NCBI GenBank assembly: GCA_905203765.1
Contig: CAJKXC010000024.1
Span: 1-33,880, forward strand
Direction: 5' to 3'
DNA from: an uncultured Bacteroides sp.
GTDB taxonomy: Bacteria > Bacteroidota > Bacteroidia > Bacteroidales > Bacteroidaceae
Length of the DNA: 33,880 nt
Each line of letters begins with the position of its first letter. The first letter of the stretch is position 1. A program made the position numbers and the translations under genes. Shown one piece after another: positions 8,338 to 16,794 of this stretch. The notes under the pieces were generated by a model that was not told where the DNA came from, did not search any database, and worked only from the letters and a program-made list of their open reading frames with translations.

Positions 8338-9042
8338 TTATTTCTTGAGGTCGAACAGATATGTAATCTTTGCCGTAATTGCCCCATGTGCCGAACGGGC
8401 GAAGTAATCTTTCTTGGTACTGTTGTAGAAGTCGGACAGCGCGTAGTAGTATCTTCCTTCCACTATGAAGTTGCCTGCTTTGGTACGTAGCTCTACGCCT
8501 GCTCCACCGGTAATACCGTAGTCGAATTTTTTGTCGATGGCTTTACCATGCTGCTCTGTGGTGATGGTGCTATTCGATTTTATAGCAGCTTCCCAGTCAC
8601 CCGCTATTTTTTCACTGTCGCTGATCATGAATCCTACCTGCGGACCGGCGTGAATAAAGAATTGCATGCCGCGTTCCTTTCCGAAAGCAAGGTGGGCGAG
8701 GAAGGGTATTTCTACATAATTCATCGTGCGGGTATAGCTCAGATCGGGATAGTCTTCGTAATACTCGTCCCAACCGTGCTGTGAGAAGTTCACTTCAATC
8801 TGGGCGCCACAAATCATGTTGAAGTACTTCTCTGAGATATAGCGTGCTGTAAAGCCACCGTTAATTCCCATTAAGTTCTTCTGCTTTACGGAAGGAGTGA
8901 AACTGACACTGTTCATATTGATGCCGCCGTTGACGCCGATAGCCAGGTTATGACGCTGATCGCCCACCTGTGCATGTGAAGGCAACGCATATATGCCGGC
9001 GAGGAAAGCCGCTCCTATAATTGTTTTTAGTCTTATCTTCAT
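8338..9042 (-). CDS. Outer membrane beta-barrel protein (porin/PorT-like family)
   Basis: A 234-residue protein with a cleavable signal peptide (MKIRLKTIIGAAFLAGIYA, then PSHAQ). The body alternates short beta-strands and turns: NLAIGVNGGINMNSV, GINGGFTARYI, YVEIPFLAHLAFG, FFIHAGPQVGFMI, YGITGGAGVELRT, FIVEGRYYYALSDFY. The YVEIPFL strand and GPQ/GGAG turns are hallmarks of the Bacteroidetes outer-membrane beta-barrel (PorT-like) family, and the chain ends with hydrophobic residues before LFDLKK. It follows the LysM protein gene after 32 bases, so the two are probably cotranscribed from the promoter at 10894-10926. Transported substrate, if any, unknown. Confidence 0.83.
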   Translation of the reverse strand: MKIRLKTIIGAAFLAGIYALPSHAQVGDQRHNLAIGVNGGINMNSVSFTPSVKQKNLMGINGGFTARYISEKYFNMICGAQIEVNFSQHGWDEYYEDYPDLSYTRTMNYVEIPFLAHLAFGKERGMQFFIHAGPQVGFMISDSEKIAGDWEAAIKSNSTITTEQHGKAIDKKFDYGITGGAGVELRTKAGNFIVEGRYYYALSDFYNSTKKDYFARSAHGAITAKITYLFDLKK

Positions 9043-9074
9043 CAGTTATTAATTGCTCATTAATTATGATTCTC

Positions 9075-10850
9075 TCAATCAAAGTCCAGTTTCATCAGCT
9101 GGTAGTCCTTGGTGAAGTGAACGAAGAACACCTTCTTGTTGATGAATCCGCCCCAGTTGTTCACCCGTTGGAACTTGAATCCGGTCTGGATGGGAACTAA
9201 ATTCAGCTTTTGGAAATTATTCTCGAACTCAGAGCCATAGCGTGACAACCCCTTCAGGAAGAAGTAACCCGTATCGAAGCCCAGCATCCCGAATTTGGGA
9301 TAACGCTCGTCCATGTCCTTGCCATACCATCTGCGATAGTTCTTGGTGAAGTTGATGGCAGCCGGTAACAGGTTGTTGGTATAGAAAGAGGAATAGAAAT
9401 AAGTATCCAGTTCGAAGAAGGCTTCCAGATGGTCTTTGGTATAAGTCTGCCACTCCGGATAGCCGAACAGGTGGATGCGGCTTTCAGGCAGTTCGCGTAC
9501 CAGCATCGTCAGCTGCGGAAGTGTCTTAATCAGTGTTATGTCACTGCCGGAAGTAGGGATGAAGATGTTCTCACGGTCGCTGCGGAGCACTGTTTTCAAT
9601 GATTCTATGGTGGCATCTTCCTTCAGGCTTTTCATCGGGATGGAACGGTTGCGCAACTCGTCCTTCAGTCCTTTGATGAATTCGGCTTTGTCCTTCGTTC
9701 CCTGGCTTGCCTCGATAAAGATGACATTGGCATTGGGGAATTGGCGTACAAAGTGGTCGTACACCTCGGAGTACAGATAAGACTGCGGCGTGTTTATCTG
9801 ATAGACCGCCGGGTTCTGGAATACGGTGTTGTCTTTGGAAGTAAACGGTATCACCAGGCGTGTATCATGTTTCTTTGCAAACTCTGCCAGCGGCTTGATG
9901 TGCTGCTGATACAACGGGCCGAATATGATATCCATATCCTTCATTTCGCTTTTGGCGAGAATCGTATTCAGGGAAGCACTCTCCGGACCGGAGTTATATG
10001 TATATAAGTCAATGGAAGTACCGGTGCGTTTCAAACTGTCAACGGCCATCAGGAGTCCTTCATAATATTCCACCATACGCGCTGCTTCGCTTTTGGATAC
10101 TCCGTCCAGGAAGGGGAGCACTACGGCAGCCTTGATGGTGCTGAAACGTTCCGTCTCCTTCTTGTTCTCGCGGAATAATTGGCTGTCGGTAGGTATCTGT
10201 GAGGATGTTACTTGCTCTGCTTGTGCCTTCGGATAGGGGATGCAGAGGAAGGTACCTTTCTTTATCTTGTCTTCGCCTTTCAGTTCCGGGTTGGCTGCAA
10301 TCAGTTCCGCTTCGCTGATGCCATATTCACGGCTGATACTGAAAACGGTCTCTTTCCGTTTCACCTTGTGCATATCGCGGCAGCGTGATTCTACGGGACC
10401 GGGGATATTGTTGTCTGTCACAACTTTTGTTTCGGAAGTGGCAACACCGGCTTCGGCGGTAGAGGGAATGAGGATTACCTGCCCGATGCGGAAGTTCTCG
10501 GCACTCAGTCCGGGGTTGGCATCGCAGATGGCTTTGGCAGATACATTGTATTTCACGGTCAGCCGATAGAGGGTTTCACCGGCTTCTATGGTATGATAAG
10601 TCTCCTTCTGTACATTGGCTGCGTTGCGGGGAATGCGCAGGGCACGTCCGATGTATATCTTTTCGTCGCTTCCCGGGTTCAGTTTTATGATGTCCGATTG
10701 GCTTACGCCGTACATGCTGGCGATGGAATAAAGGCTTTGCCCTTTCTCGATAGTATGCAGAAAATAAGATTGGTTCTCTTGTGCTACTGCGCTGAGGCTG
10801 CATGCGCAGGCAAGCAGCAGAAGGCAGATGATGCGGTTAATCGTTTTCAT
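9075..10850 (-). CDS. Triple-LysM protein with periplasmic-binding-like domain
   Basis: A 591-residue exported protein (signal KTINRIICLLLLACACSLSAVAQ). Three LysM modules come first: about residues 29-74 (HTIEKGQSLYSIASMYGVS), 85-129 (HTIEAGETLYRLTVKYNVS) and 160-206 (HKVKRKETVFSISREYGIS), each ending in an I-P or similar turn. They are expected to bind peptidoglycan. Residues about 240-591 (KAAVVLPFLDGVSKSEAARM, then an IFGPLYQQHIKPLAEF segment) resemble type-1 periplasmic binding proteins of amino-acid ABC systems. No permease or ATPase genes are nearby, so it is more likely a wall-attached sensor or scaffold than a transporter component. It is probably the first gene of a two-gene operon with the beta-barrel protein. 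Confidence 0.87.
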   Translation of the reverse strand: MKTINRIICLLLLACACSLSAVAQENQSYFLHTIEKGQSLYSIASMYGVSQSDIIKLNPGSDEKIYIGRALRIPRNAANVQKETYHTIEAGETLYRLTVKYNVSAKAICDANPGLSAENFRIGQVILIPSTAEAGVATSETKVVTDNNIPGPVESRCRDMHKVKRKETVFSISREYGISEAELIAANPELKGEDKIKKGTFLCIPYPKAQAEQVTSSQIPTDSQLFRENKKETERFSTIKAAVVLPFLDGVSKSEAARMVEYYEGLLMAVDSLKRTGTSIDLYTYNSGPESASLNTILAKSEMKDMDIIFGPLYQQHIKPLAEFAKKHDTRLVIPFTSKDNTVFQNPAVYQINTPQSYLYSEVYDHFVRQFPNANVIFIEASQGTKDKAEFIKGLKDELRNRSIPMKSLKEDATIESLKTVLRSDRENIFIPTSGSDITLIKTLPQLTMLVRELPESRIHLFGYPEWQTYTKDHLEAFFELDTYFYSSFYTNNLLPAAINFTKNYRRWYGKDMDERYPKFGMLGFDTGYFFLKGLSRYGSEFENNFQKLNLVPIQTGFKFQRVNNWGGFINKKVFFVHFTKDYQLMKLDFD

Positions 10851-10893
10851 TCAGTAATCGTTGGTTTATGTTTACAATTTCCCAAAGTAGCTG

Positions 10894-10926
10894 CAAAGGT
10901 ACGAATATTGTGGCATTTCTGCCAAA
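10894..10926 (-). promoter_or_regulatory. Bacteroides-type promoter for the LysM/beta-barrel operon
   Basis: On the reverse strand, TTTG (10926-10923), a 21-base spacer and TACCTTTG (10901-10894) match the consensus well. The ATG lies 44 bases downstream at 10850. Confidence 0.75.
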
Positions 10927-11005
10927 GGATTGCGTTAAGAAATAATATTGTGCATTTCAAAACTGAAAAATAGCGCTTTTCGGCTGATATTCGGGGGGAA
11001 ACAGT

Positions 11006-11013
11006 TATTTTTG
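11006..11013 (+). promoter_or_regulatory. Probable -7 element for uvrA
   Basis: TATTTTTG matches TAnnTTTG and ends 26 bases before the uvrA ATG at 11040. No good TTTG is seen at -33. No LexA-like box was recognised, so SOS control cannot be claimed. Confidence 0.5.
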
Positions 11014-11039
11014 CAGTTAAAACGATAGGATAAATTAAC

Positions 11040-13871
11040 ATGCAAGAAGAAACAGAATATATCAATGTATATGGTGCGCGCGTGCACAACCTAAAGAATA
11101 TCGATGCAGAAATACCCCGTAACAGCCTTACAGTCATCACTGGATTAAGTGGAAGCGGTAAATCCTCTTTGGCATTCGATACTCTTTTTGCAGAGGGGCA
11201 GCGCCGCTATATCGAGACTTTCTCTGCCTATGCCCGCAACTTCCTGGGCAATCTGGAACGTCCGGATGTTGACAAGATAACGGGGCTGAGCCCTGTAATA
11301 TCCATCGAGCAAAAGACGACGAACAAGAATCCGCGCTCTACGGTAGGCACTACAACGGAAGTGTACGATTACTTCCGTCTGTTGTATGCTCGTGCAGGCG
11401 AGGCCTATTCGTATCTCTCCGGCGAAAAGATGGTGAAGTATACCGAAGAACAGATTCTCGACCTTATTCTGAACGACTATAAAGGCAAGCGCATTTATAT
11501 CCTTGCTCCGCTGGTGCGTAGCCGTAAAGGTCATTATAAGGAACTCTTCGAGCAGGTGCGCAAGAAGGGCTACCTCTATGTCCGCGTAGATGGCGAGGTG
11601 CGCGAGGCTTTGCCCGGCATGAAGCTCGACCGCTATAAGAATCACGATGTGGAAGTAGTGATAGACAAGCTGATAGTGGCGGATAAGGACGACACACGTT
11701 TGAAGAACAGCGTTGCTACCGCCATGCGCCAGGGCGACGGGCTGTTGATGATACTCGATGCCCAGACGGACAGTGTACGCCATTATAGCAAGCGATTGAT
11801 GTGTCCCGTCACCGGGCTGTCCTATCGTGAGCCGGCTCCGCATAACTTCTCTTTCAACTCCCCGCAGGGTGCGTGTCCCAAGTGCAAGGGGCTGGGAGTA
11901 GTCAATCAGATAGATATCGATAAGGTAATTCCCGACCGTGAGTTATCCATCTCCGAAGGGGCAATCGCTCCTTTGGGCAAGTATAAGAACAGCATGATCT
12001 TCTGGCAGATTGCCGCTTTGATGGAGAAGTACGAAGTCACTCTTAAAACTCCGGTTAAGGAGTTGCCGGACGATGCCATCGACGAAATACTTTACGGTTC
12101 GGACGACCGCATCAAGATTAAAAGTTCTTTGATCGGCACTTCTTCCGACTACTTCGTTACTTACGAAGGAGTGGTGAAGTATATCCAGATGCTTCAGGAA
12201 AAGGATGTATCTGCCACAGCTCAGAAATGGGCTGACCAGTTTGCCAAAACCACTGTCTGCCCCGAATGCCACGGTGCCAAGCTGAATAAAGAAGCTCTGT
12301 CATTCCGCATTCACGATAAGAATATATACGAACTGTCCATCATGGATATCAACGAACTCTATGACTGGCTTCAGAATGTAGATCCGTATCTCAGCAGCAA
12401 GCAACAGCAGATTGCCGGTGAAATCCTGAAAGAGATCCGTACGCGCCTCAAGTTTCTGCTCGATGTCGGTCTGGACTATCTATCGTTGAACCGCAGTGCC
12501 GTCAGCCTTTCCGGTGGAGAGAGTCAACGCATCCGCCTGGCTACGCAGATTGGTTCGCAACTGGTCAATGTGCTTTATATTCTGGATGAACCGAGTATCG
12601 GCCTGCATCAGCGCGATAACCAGCGCCTTATCCATTCGTTGAAGGAGCTGCGCGACATCGGCAACTCCGTGATTGTAGTGGAACATGACAAGGACATGAT
12701 GCTGGCTGCCGATTACGTCATCGATATGGGACCGAAGGCGGGACGCCTGGGTGGTGAAGTCGTATTTGCCGGCACTCCTGCCGAAATGTTGCAGACACAT
12801 ACCTTGACCTCGCAGTACCTCAATGGTGAACGTGCTATCGAAATACCTGCCAAACGCCGTAAAGGCAACGGGCATAGCCTGTGGCTGCGCGGTGCCAAAG
12901 GCAATAACCTGAAGAATGTAGACGTGGAGTTTCCGCTTGGCAAACTGATTTGTGTGACCGGTGTTTCCGGCAGCGGCAAGTCTACGCTCATCAACGAAAC
13001 GTTGCAGCCCATCCTTTCGCAGAAGTTCTACCGTTCCCTTCAAGATCCGTTGGAGTATGACAGCATCGAAGGGCTGGAACATATCGACAAGGTAGTGAAT
13101 GTGGACCAATCCCCATTAGGACGGACGCCGCGTTCCAATCCTGCCACCTATACAGGAGTTTTCTCCGACATCCGTAATCTTTTTGTCGGTCTGCCCGAAG
13201 CGAAGATACGCGGATATAAGCCGGGGCGCTTCTCTTTCAATGTTAGTGGCGGACGCTGTGAGGCATGCCAGGGAAATGGCTACAAGACCATCGAAATGAA
13301 TTTCCTGCCCGATGTGTATGTGCCTTGTGAAGTCTGTCACGGCAAGCGCTATAATCGCGAGACGTTGGAAGTGCGCTTCAAAGGAAAATCCATTGCCGAT
13401 GTGCTGGATATGACTATCAACCGTGCCGTGGAATTCTTTGAGAATGTGCCTCAGATATTGAATAAGATCAAGGTTATTCAGGAAGTCGGCTTGGGATATA
13501 TCAAGTTGGGGCAGTCGTCTACTACACTTTCCGGCGGCGAGAGCCAGCGTGTAAAGTTGGCGACCGAACTTTCCAAACGTGATACGGGTAAGACCCTCTA
13601 TATCCTCGATGAACCTACTACCGGACTCCATTTCGAAGATATCCGCGTCTTGATGAATGTGCTGAACAGGCTTGTGGATAAGGGGAATACAGTTATCGTC
13701 ATCGAACACAACCTTGACGTCATCAAGATGGCAGATTATATTATCGACATGGGCCCCGAAGGCGGTAAGGGCGGGGGAGAACTCCTTTCTTGCGGTACAC
13801 CGGAAGAGGTTGCCAAAAGCAAGAAAGGCTATACCCCCAAGTTCCTTCGTGAAGAACTGAAGATTAAGTAA
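11040..13871 (+). CDS. uvrA: UvrA, excinuclease ABC subunit A
   Basis: A 943-residue ABC-ATPase dimer protein of normal UvrA length. First ATPase half: Walker A GLSGSGKSS at 35-43, signature LSGGESQRIRLATQIG and Walker B LDEPSIGLHQRDN. Second half: Walker A GVSGSGKST, the zinc module CEACQGNG with CEVCHGK, signature LSGGESQRVKLATEL and LDEPTTGLHFED. UvrA scans DNA for bulky lesions and loads UvrB. The first zinc site looks degenerate: the usual CxxC is CPVT (Cys255, Thr258), while Cys279 and Cys282 remain. It diverges from the LysM operon and is followed after 26 bases by the YbaK-type gene. Identity is certain. Confidence 0.98.
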   Translation: MQEETEYINVYGARVHNLKNIDAEIPRNSLTVITGLSGSGKSSLAFDTLFAEGQRRYIETFSAYARNFLGNLERPDVDKITGLSPVISIEQKTTNKNPRSTVGTTTEVYDYFRLLYARAGEAYSYLSGEKMVKYTEEQILDLILNDYKGKRIYILAPLVRSRKGHYKELFEQVRKKGYLYVRVDGEVREALPGMKLDRYKNHDVEVVIDKLIVADKDDTRLKNSVATAMRQGDGLLMILDAQTDSVRHYSKRLMCPVTGLSYREPAPHNFSFNSPQGACPKCKGLGVVNQIDIDKVIPDRELSISEGAIAPLGKYKNSMIFWQIAALMEKYEVTLKTPVKELPDDAIDEILYGSDDRIKIKSSLIGTSSDYFVTYEGVVKYIQMLQEKDVSATAQKWADQFAKTTVCPECHGAKLNKEALSFRIHDKNIYELSIMDINELYDWLQNVDPYLSSKQQQIAGEILKEIRTRLKFLLDVGLDYLSLNRSAVSLSGGESQRIRLATQIGSQLVNVLYILDEPSIGLHQRDNQRLIHSLKELRDIGNSVIVVEHDKDMMLAADYVIDMGPKAGRLGGEVVFAGTPAEMLQTHTLTSQYLNGERAIEIPAKRRKGNGHSLWLRGAKGNNLKNVDVEFPLGKLICVTGVSGSGKSTLINETLQPILSQKFYRSLQDPLEYDSIEGLEHIDKVVNVDQSPLGRTPRSNPATYTGVFSDIRNLFVGLPEAKIRGYKPGRFSFNVSGGRCEACQGNGYKTIEMNFLPDVYVPCEVCHGKRYNRETLEVRFKGKSIADVLDMTINRAVEFFENVPQILNKIKVIQEVGLGYIKLGQSSTTLSGGESQRVKLATELSKRDTGKTLYILDEPTTGLHFEDIRVLMNVLNRLVDKGNTVIVIEHNLDVIKMADYIIDMGPEGGKGGGELLSCGTPEEVAKSKKGYTPKFLREELKIK

Positions 13872-13897
13872 CATACCTATAAATATTTCTGTTTGCT

Positions 13898-14377
13898 TTG
13901 AAAACAATCAAAACCAATGCAGCCCGTCTGCTCGATAAAGCCAAGATAGCTTACGAACTCATCCCTTACGAGGTAGATGAGCATGATTTGAGTGCCGTAC
14001 ACGTTGCCGCCAGTCTGGGCGAAGATATCAACTGTGTTTTCAAAACCCTGATACTTCATGGTGATAAAAGCGGATACTTTGTCTGCGTGATTCCCGGCGA
14101 GCATGAAGTCGATTTAAAGCTGGCAGCCAAAGTCTCCGGTAATAAAAAGTGCGATCTTATTCCCATGAAGGATTTGCTCCCTTTGACCGGATATATCCGT
14201 GGTGGCTGTTCACCTATTGGCATGAAGAAGCCTTTCCCAACTTATATCCATGAAACGTGTCTTCAGTTCCCCTACATCTACATCAGTGCGGGGCAACGGG
14301 GTTTGCAGCTTAAATTGAATCCGAACGATTTGATAAAGGAAGTGCGTGCCGAAGTATGCACTCTCTTTCAGGAATAA
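13898..14377 (+). CDS. ybaK: YbaK/EbsC-type Cys-tRNA(Pro) deacylase
   Basis: A 159-residue protein of YbaK size. The core matches this trans-editing family: HDLSAVHVAASLGEDINCVFKTLILHGD, then EVDLKLAAKVSGNKKCDLI, GYIRGGCSPIGMKK and YISAGQRGLQLKLNP, including the catalytic-type lysine in VFKTL and the GGxSPxG loop. Such enzymes hydrolyse cysteine mischarged onto tRNA(Pro). The start is a TTG codon: no in-frame ATG precedes the conserved N-terminus and the frame opens only 26 bases after the uvrA stop. It may be read through from uvrA. Confidence 0.88.
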   Translation: MKTIKTNAARLLDKAKIAYELIPYEVDEHDLSAVHVAASLGEDINCVFKTLILHGDKSGYFVCVIPGEHEVDLKLAAKVSGNKKCDLIPMKDLLPLTGYIRGGCSPIGMKKPFPTYIHETCLQFPYIYISAGQRGLQLKLNPNDLIKEVRAEVCTLFQE

Positions 14378-14435
14378 TTTCCTGTATTTACTCCGACTTA
14401 TTTTAATTTCTTAAGGGAATATTCAATGGAATTTA

Positions 14436-14443
14436 TATATTTG
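14436..14443 (+). promoter_or_regulatory. -7 element for the POT transporter, flanked by an 8-bp inverted repeat
   Basis: TATATTTG is a perfect TAnnTTTG, 51 bases before the ATG at 14495. It is bracketed by GGAATATT (14416-14423) and AATATTCC (14449-14456), which could be an operator placed over the promoter. The -33 region is poor. Confidence 0.5.
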
Positions 14444-14494
14444 CAGGAAATATTCCAAAAATCAATCTAATTACTAATTAAAAAACTTGTTTTT

Positions 14495-16057
14495 ATGTTC
14501 AAAAATCATCCTAAAGGTCTGTTGGCAGCTGCAATCTCCAATATGGGCGAACGGTTCGGTTACTACATTATGAATGCTGTGCTGGTATTGTTCCTTTGCT
14601 CCAAGTTTGGTCTGAGCGACGAGACCAGTTCCATCATTTACTCCGTTTTCTATTGCGGAATCTATGTGTTGAGTTTGGTAGGCGGTATTATTGCCGACAA
14701 GACCCAAAACTATAAAGGAACTATCATGTCCGGACTGATAGTGATGTCTTTGGGTTATGTAGTCCTGTCTATCCCGGTTTTGTCTACTGCCGACAATATC
14801 AGCTGGTTGCTTCCCCTGACTTGTGCCGCATTGTTCTTCATTGCGTTTGGTAACGGACTTTTCAAAGGAAACCTGCAAGCCATCGTCGGTCAGATGTATG
14901 ACAATTTTGAGAAAGAAGCAGAGAAAGACGGTCCCGAAGCCGTGAAGCTGGCTAAGAGCCGTCGCGACTCCGGTTTCCAGATTTTCTATGTATTTATTAA
15001 TATCGGTGGTTTGATTGCCCCCTTCGTAGCGCCTCTGCTCCGGGAATGGTGGCTCAAAACTCATAGCTTGACATATAATGCCGACCTTCCTGCACTGTGT
15101 CATCAGTATATTAATGACGGTGCCAATATGGCTTCCGAGCACCTTGCCAACCTTACCGAACTGGTAGCCAAAGTAGGTGGTACGGTTACTACCGATCTGG
15201 TTCCGTTCTGTACCGAGTATCTTGACGTATTTAATACCGGTATTCACTATTCATTCATCGCATCGGTAGTGGCTATGCTCATTTCTCTGGTTATCTTCAT
15301 GATATGCAGAAACGTATTCCCTACACCTGCCAAGAAAGCAAAGCAAGAATCTTTGGACTATACACCCGAAGAAAAAGCTGCTATGGCAAAAGAAATCAAA
15401 CAACGTTTGTACGCTTTGTTCGCAGTATTGGGTATTGTTATCTTCTTCTGGTTCTCATTCCATCAGAACGGACAGTCGCTCTCACTCTTTGCCCGTGACT
15501 TCGTGGTTACCGATAGCATTGCCCCCGAAATATGGCAGGCTGTGAATCCATTCTTCGTAATTGTCCTCACCCCGCTTATCATGCTCTTCTTCGGTGCCCT
15601 TATCCGTCGTGGAAAGGAGATTTCCACTCCTAAGAAGATTGCCATCGGTATGGGTATTGCCGGTGTAGCCTTCCTGTTCCTGGCTGTCTATTCAGCTTTG
15701 CAGGGCTATCCTTCAGGTACAGAGTTCAAGGCGATGTCCGATTCTGCCAAAGCCGGATTGAAAGCCGGACCGTGGGTACTGATCGTTATCTACTTCTTTT
15801 TGACGGTAGCCGAACTATTCATTTCTCCGCTCGGTCTTTCCTTCGTGTCCAAGGTTGCTCCGAAGCACATACAAGGTTTGTGCCAGGGCTTGTGGCTCGG
15901 TGCTACAGCCATCGGTAACCTCTTCTTGTGGGTAGGTCCGCTGATGTACAACAAAATACCTATCTGGCAATGCTGGAGCGTCTTCTTCGCTGTCTGCCTC
16001 GTATCCATGGGTGTCATGCTCGCTATGGTGAAGTGGCTGGAACGTGTGACGAAGTAG
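14495..16057 (+). CDS. POT/PTR-family MFS transporter (peptide transporter-like)
   Basis: A 520-residue polytopic membrane protein with about 12-14 hydrophobic segments. Near the N-terminus is NMGERFGYYIMNAVLVLFL, the POT signature region (ExxERFxYY), in which the first acidic residue is Asn16 here. FGNGLFKGNLQAIVGQMYD corresponds to the second conserved POT motif, and SDSAKAGLKAGPWV and FISPLGLSFVSKVAPKHIQGLCQG lie in the C-terminal half. POT proteins import di- and tripeptides with protons across the inner membrane. It has its own promoter and a strong terminator, so it is a single-gene unit. Family assignment is firm; the altered first motif residue makes coupling and substrate less certain. 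Confidence 0.9.
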   Translation: MFKNHPKGLLAAAISNMGERFGYYIMNAVLVLFLCSKFGLSDETSSIIYSVFYCGIYVLSLVGGIIADKTQNYKGTIMSGLIVMSLGYVVLSIPVLSTADNISWLLPLTCAALFFIAFGNGLFKGNLQAIVGQMYDNFEKEAEKDGPEAVKLAKSRRDSGFQIFYVFINIGGLIAPFVAPLLREWWLKTHSLTYNADLPALCHQYINDGANMASEHLANLTELVAKVGGTVTTDLVPFCTEYLDVFNTGIHYSFIASVVAMLISLVIFMICRNVFPTPAKKAKQESLDYTPEEKAAMAKEIKQRLYALFAVLGIVIFFWFSFHQNGQSLSLFARDFVVTDSIAPEIWQAVNPFFVIVLTPLIMLFFGALIRRGKEISTPKKIAIGMGIAGVAFLFLAVYSALQGYPSGTEFKAMSDSAKAGLKAGPWVLIVIYFFLTVAELFISPLGLSFVSKVAPKHIQGLCQGLWLGATAIGNLFLWVGPLMYNKIPIWQCWSVFFAVCLVSMGVMLAMVKWLERVTK

Positions 16058-16091
16058 GCAGGGAGAATTAGAAATTAAGAATTAAAAATTA

Positions 16092-16139
16092 AAAGCTATG
16101 CAGTGTTGGGATAAATTCCCGGACTGCGTAGCTTTTTTT
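16092..16139 (+). terminator. Intrinsic terminator after the POT transporter
   Basis: A 13-bp stem (AAAGCTATGCAGT with ACTGCGTAGCTTT, one G-U), an 18-base loop containing an extra GGGA/TCCC pairing, and a run of seven T. Confidence 0.9.
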
Positions 16140-16374
16140 GTGCATCATTTATGTCATATACGGATGTTAAATCATGTCAAAGGAGGAAGGAAAAACAGAA
16201 AAGCAGTCTTTAAGCCTTGTTTTAACAGTTTAAGCAGCATCACAGATATTTGTGGGGGAGGTGTAGCCTTCTGAAGGGTACTTTTGTGTAAGAAAATAGC
16301 CGAAGGAATGTTGTATCTTTGCAGTGCAGGATTTGGAAAAGCCTGCATGGTTTAACTCCTAACAAAATGTAGAT
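16140..16374 (+). other. Intergenic leader with -7 element and small hairpin
   Basis: No gene is seen between the POT terminator and 16375. A perfect TATCTTTG (16314-16321) lies close to the end, without a TTTG at normal spacing. Immediately after it, TGCAGG (16325-16330) can pair with CCTGCA (16342-16347), so the 5' end of any transcript would begin with a hairpin. Confidence 0.45.
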
Positions 16375-16653
16375 ATGGAACAAGATTTTGATGATTGGAA
16401 TCGTGAATGTATTAATTACGAATTGCTGGTAAATTGGAAGTTTATTGGCAGCAAATTGCTAACAAATTGGGAAACTCTTGCAAGTTTTGGTAAAGATAAA
16501 AATAAGCATAATGATTTGTATTTCTGCTTGTTGACAAGAAAACTCTCCCTCGCGCGCGTAAGAGGAGATAAGAAGAGAGAAGATACTCCTCCAATAGGTT
16601 CCCCGGAGATGGTGGTGGTGGAGGAGAAATATTTTATTCCGGTATTCCGAATA
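16375..16653 (+). pseudogene. Doubtful small ORF or gene remnant with an 11-residue repeat
   Basis: The frame opens with ATG at 16375 and formally continues to 17022. However, its second half runs through a non-coding 22-bp array and then antisense to the GNAT gene, so only about the first 93 codons could be genuine. Those codons contain an in-frame 33-base repeat (ELLVNWKFIGS followed by KLLTNWETLAS), then a basic segment (KLSLARVRGDKKRED). No family is recognised. The frame is preceded by a -7 element and a leader hairpin, which suggests transcription. It may be an orphan gene, a gene whose 3' end was lost when the array arrived, or part of a structured RNA. Not trusted as a functional protein. 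Confidence 0.35.
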
Positions 16654-16790
16654 ACGCATCCCATCGTTCCAAACCACGCATCTCAGCGTCCCAAACCACG
16701 CACCTCAATGCCTGCGAAGTGCGTGGTTGGAGGCGATGAAGTGCGTGGTTCGGGACGCTCACCTGCGTCATTCGGGACGGTGGGATGCGT
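16654..16790. repeat. 22-bp-phased inverted repeat array (iteron-like)
   Basis: ACGCA occurs at 16654, 16676 and 16698, and its complement TGCGT at 16720, 16742, 16764 and 16786, each exactly 22 bases apart across 136 bases. The first three units face one way and the rest the other way. As a result the left half (about 16654-16713) is largely complementary to the right half (about 16727-16790), with shared blocks such as AGCGTCCC and AACCACGCAC. Because 22 is not a multiple of three, the array is not a coding repeat. It ends five bases before the GNAT stop codon. Confidence 0.85.
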
Positions 16791-16794
16791 CATT

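Noticed and set aside
16654..16790. CRISPR array
   Set aside because: The phased units are imperfect, have no unique spacers of normal size and flip orientation in the middle; no cas genes are present.
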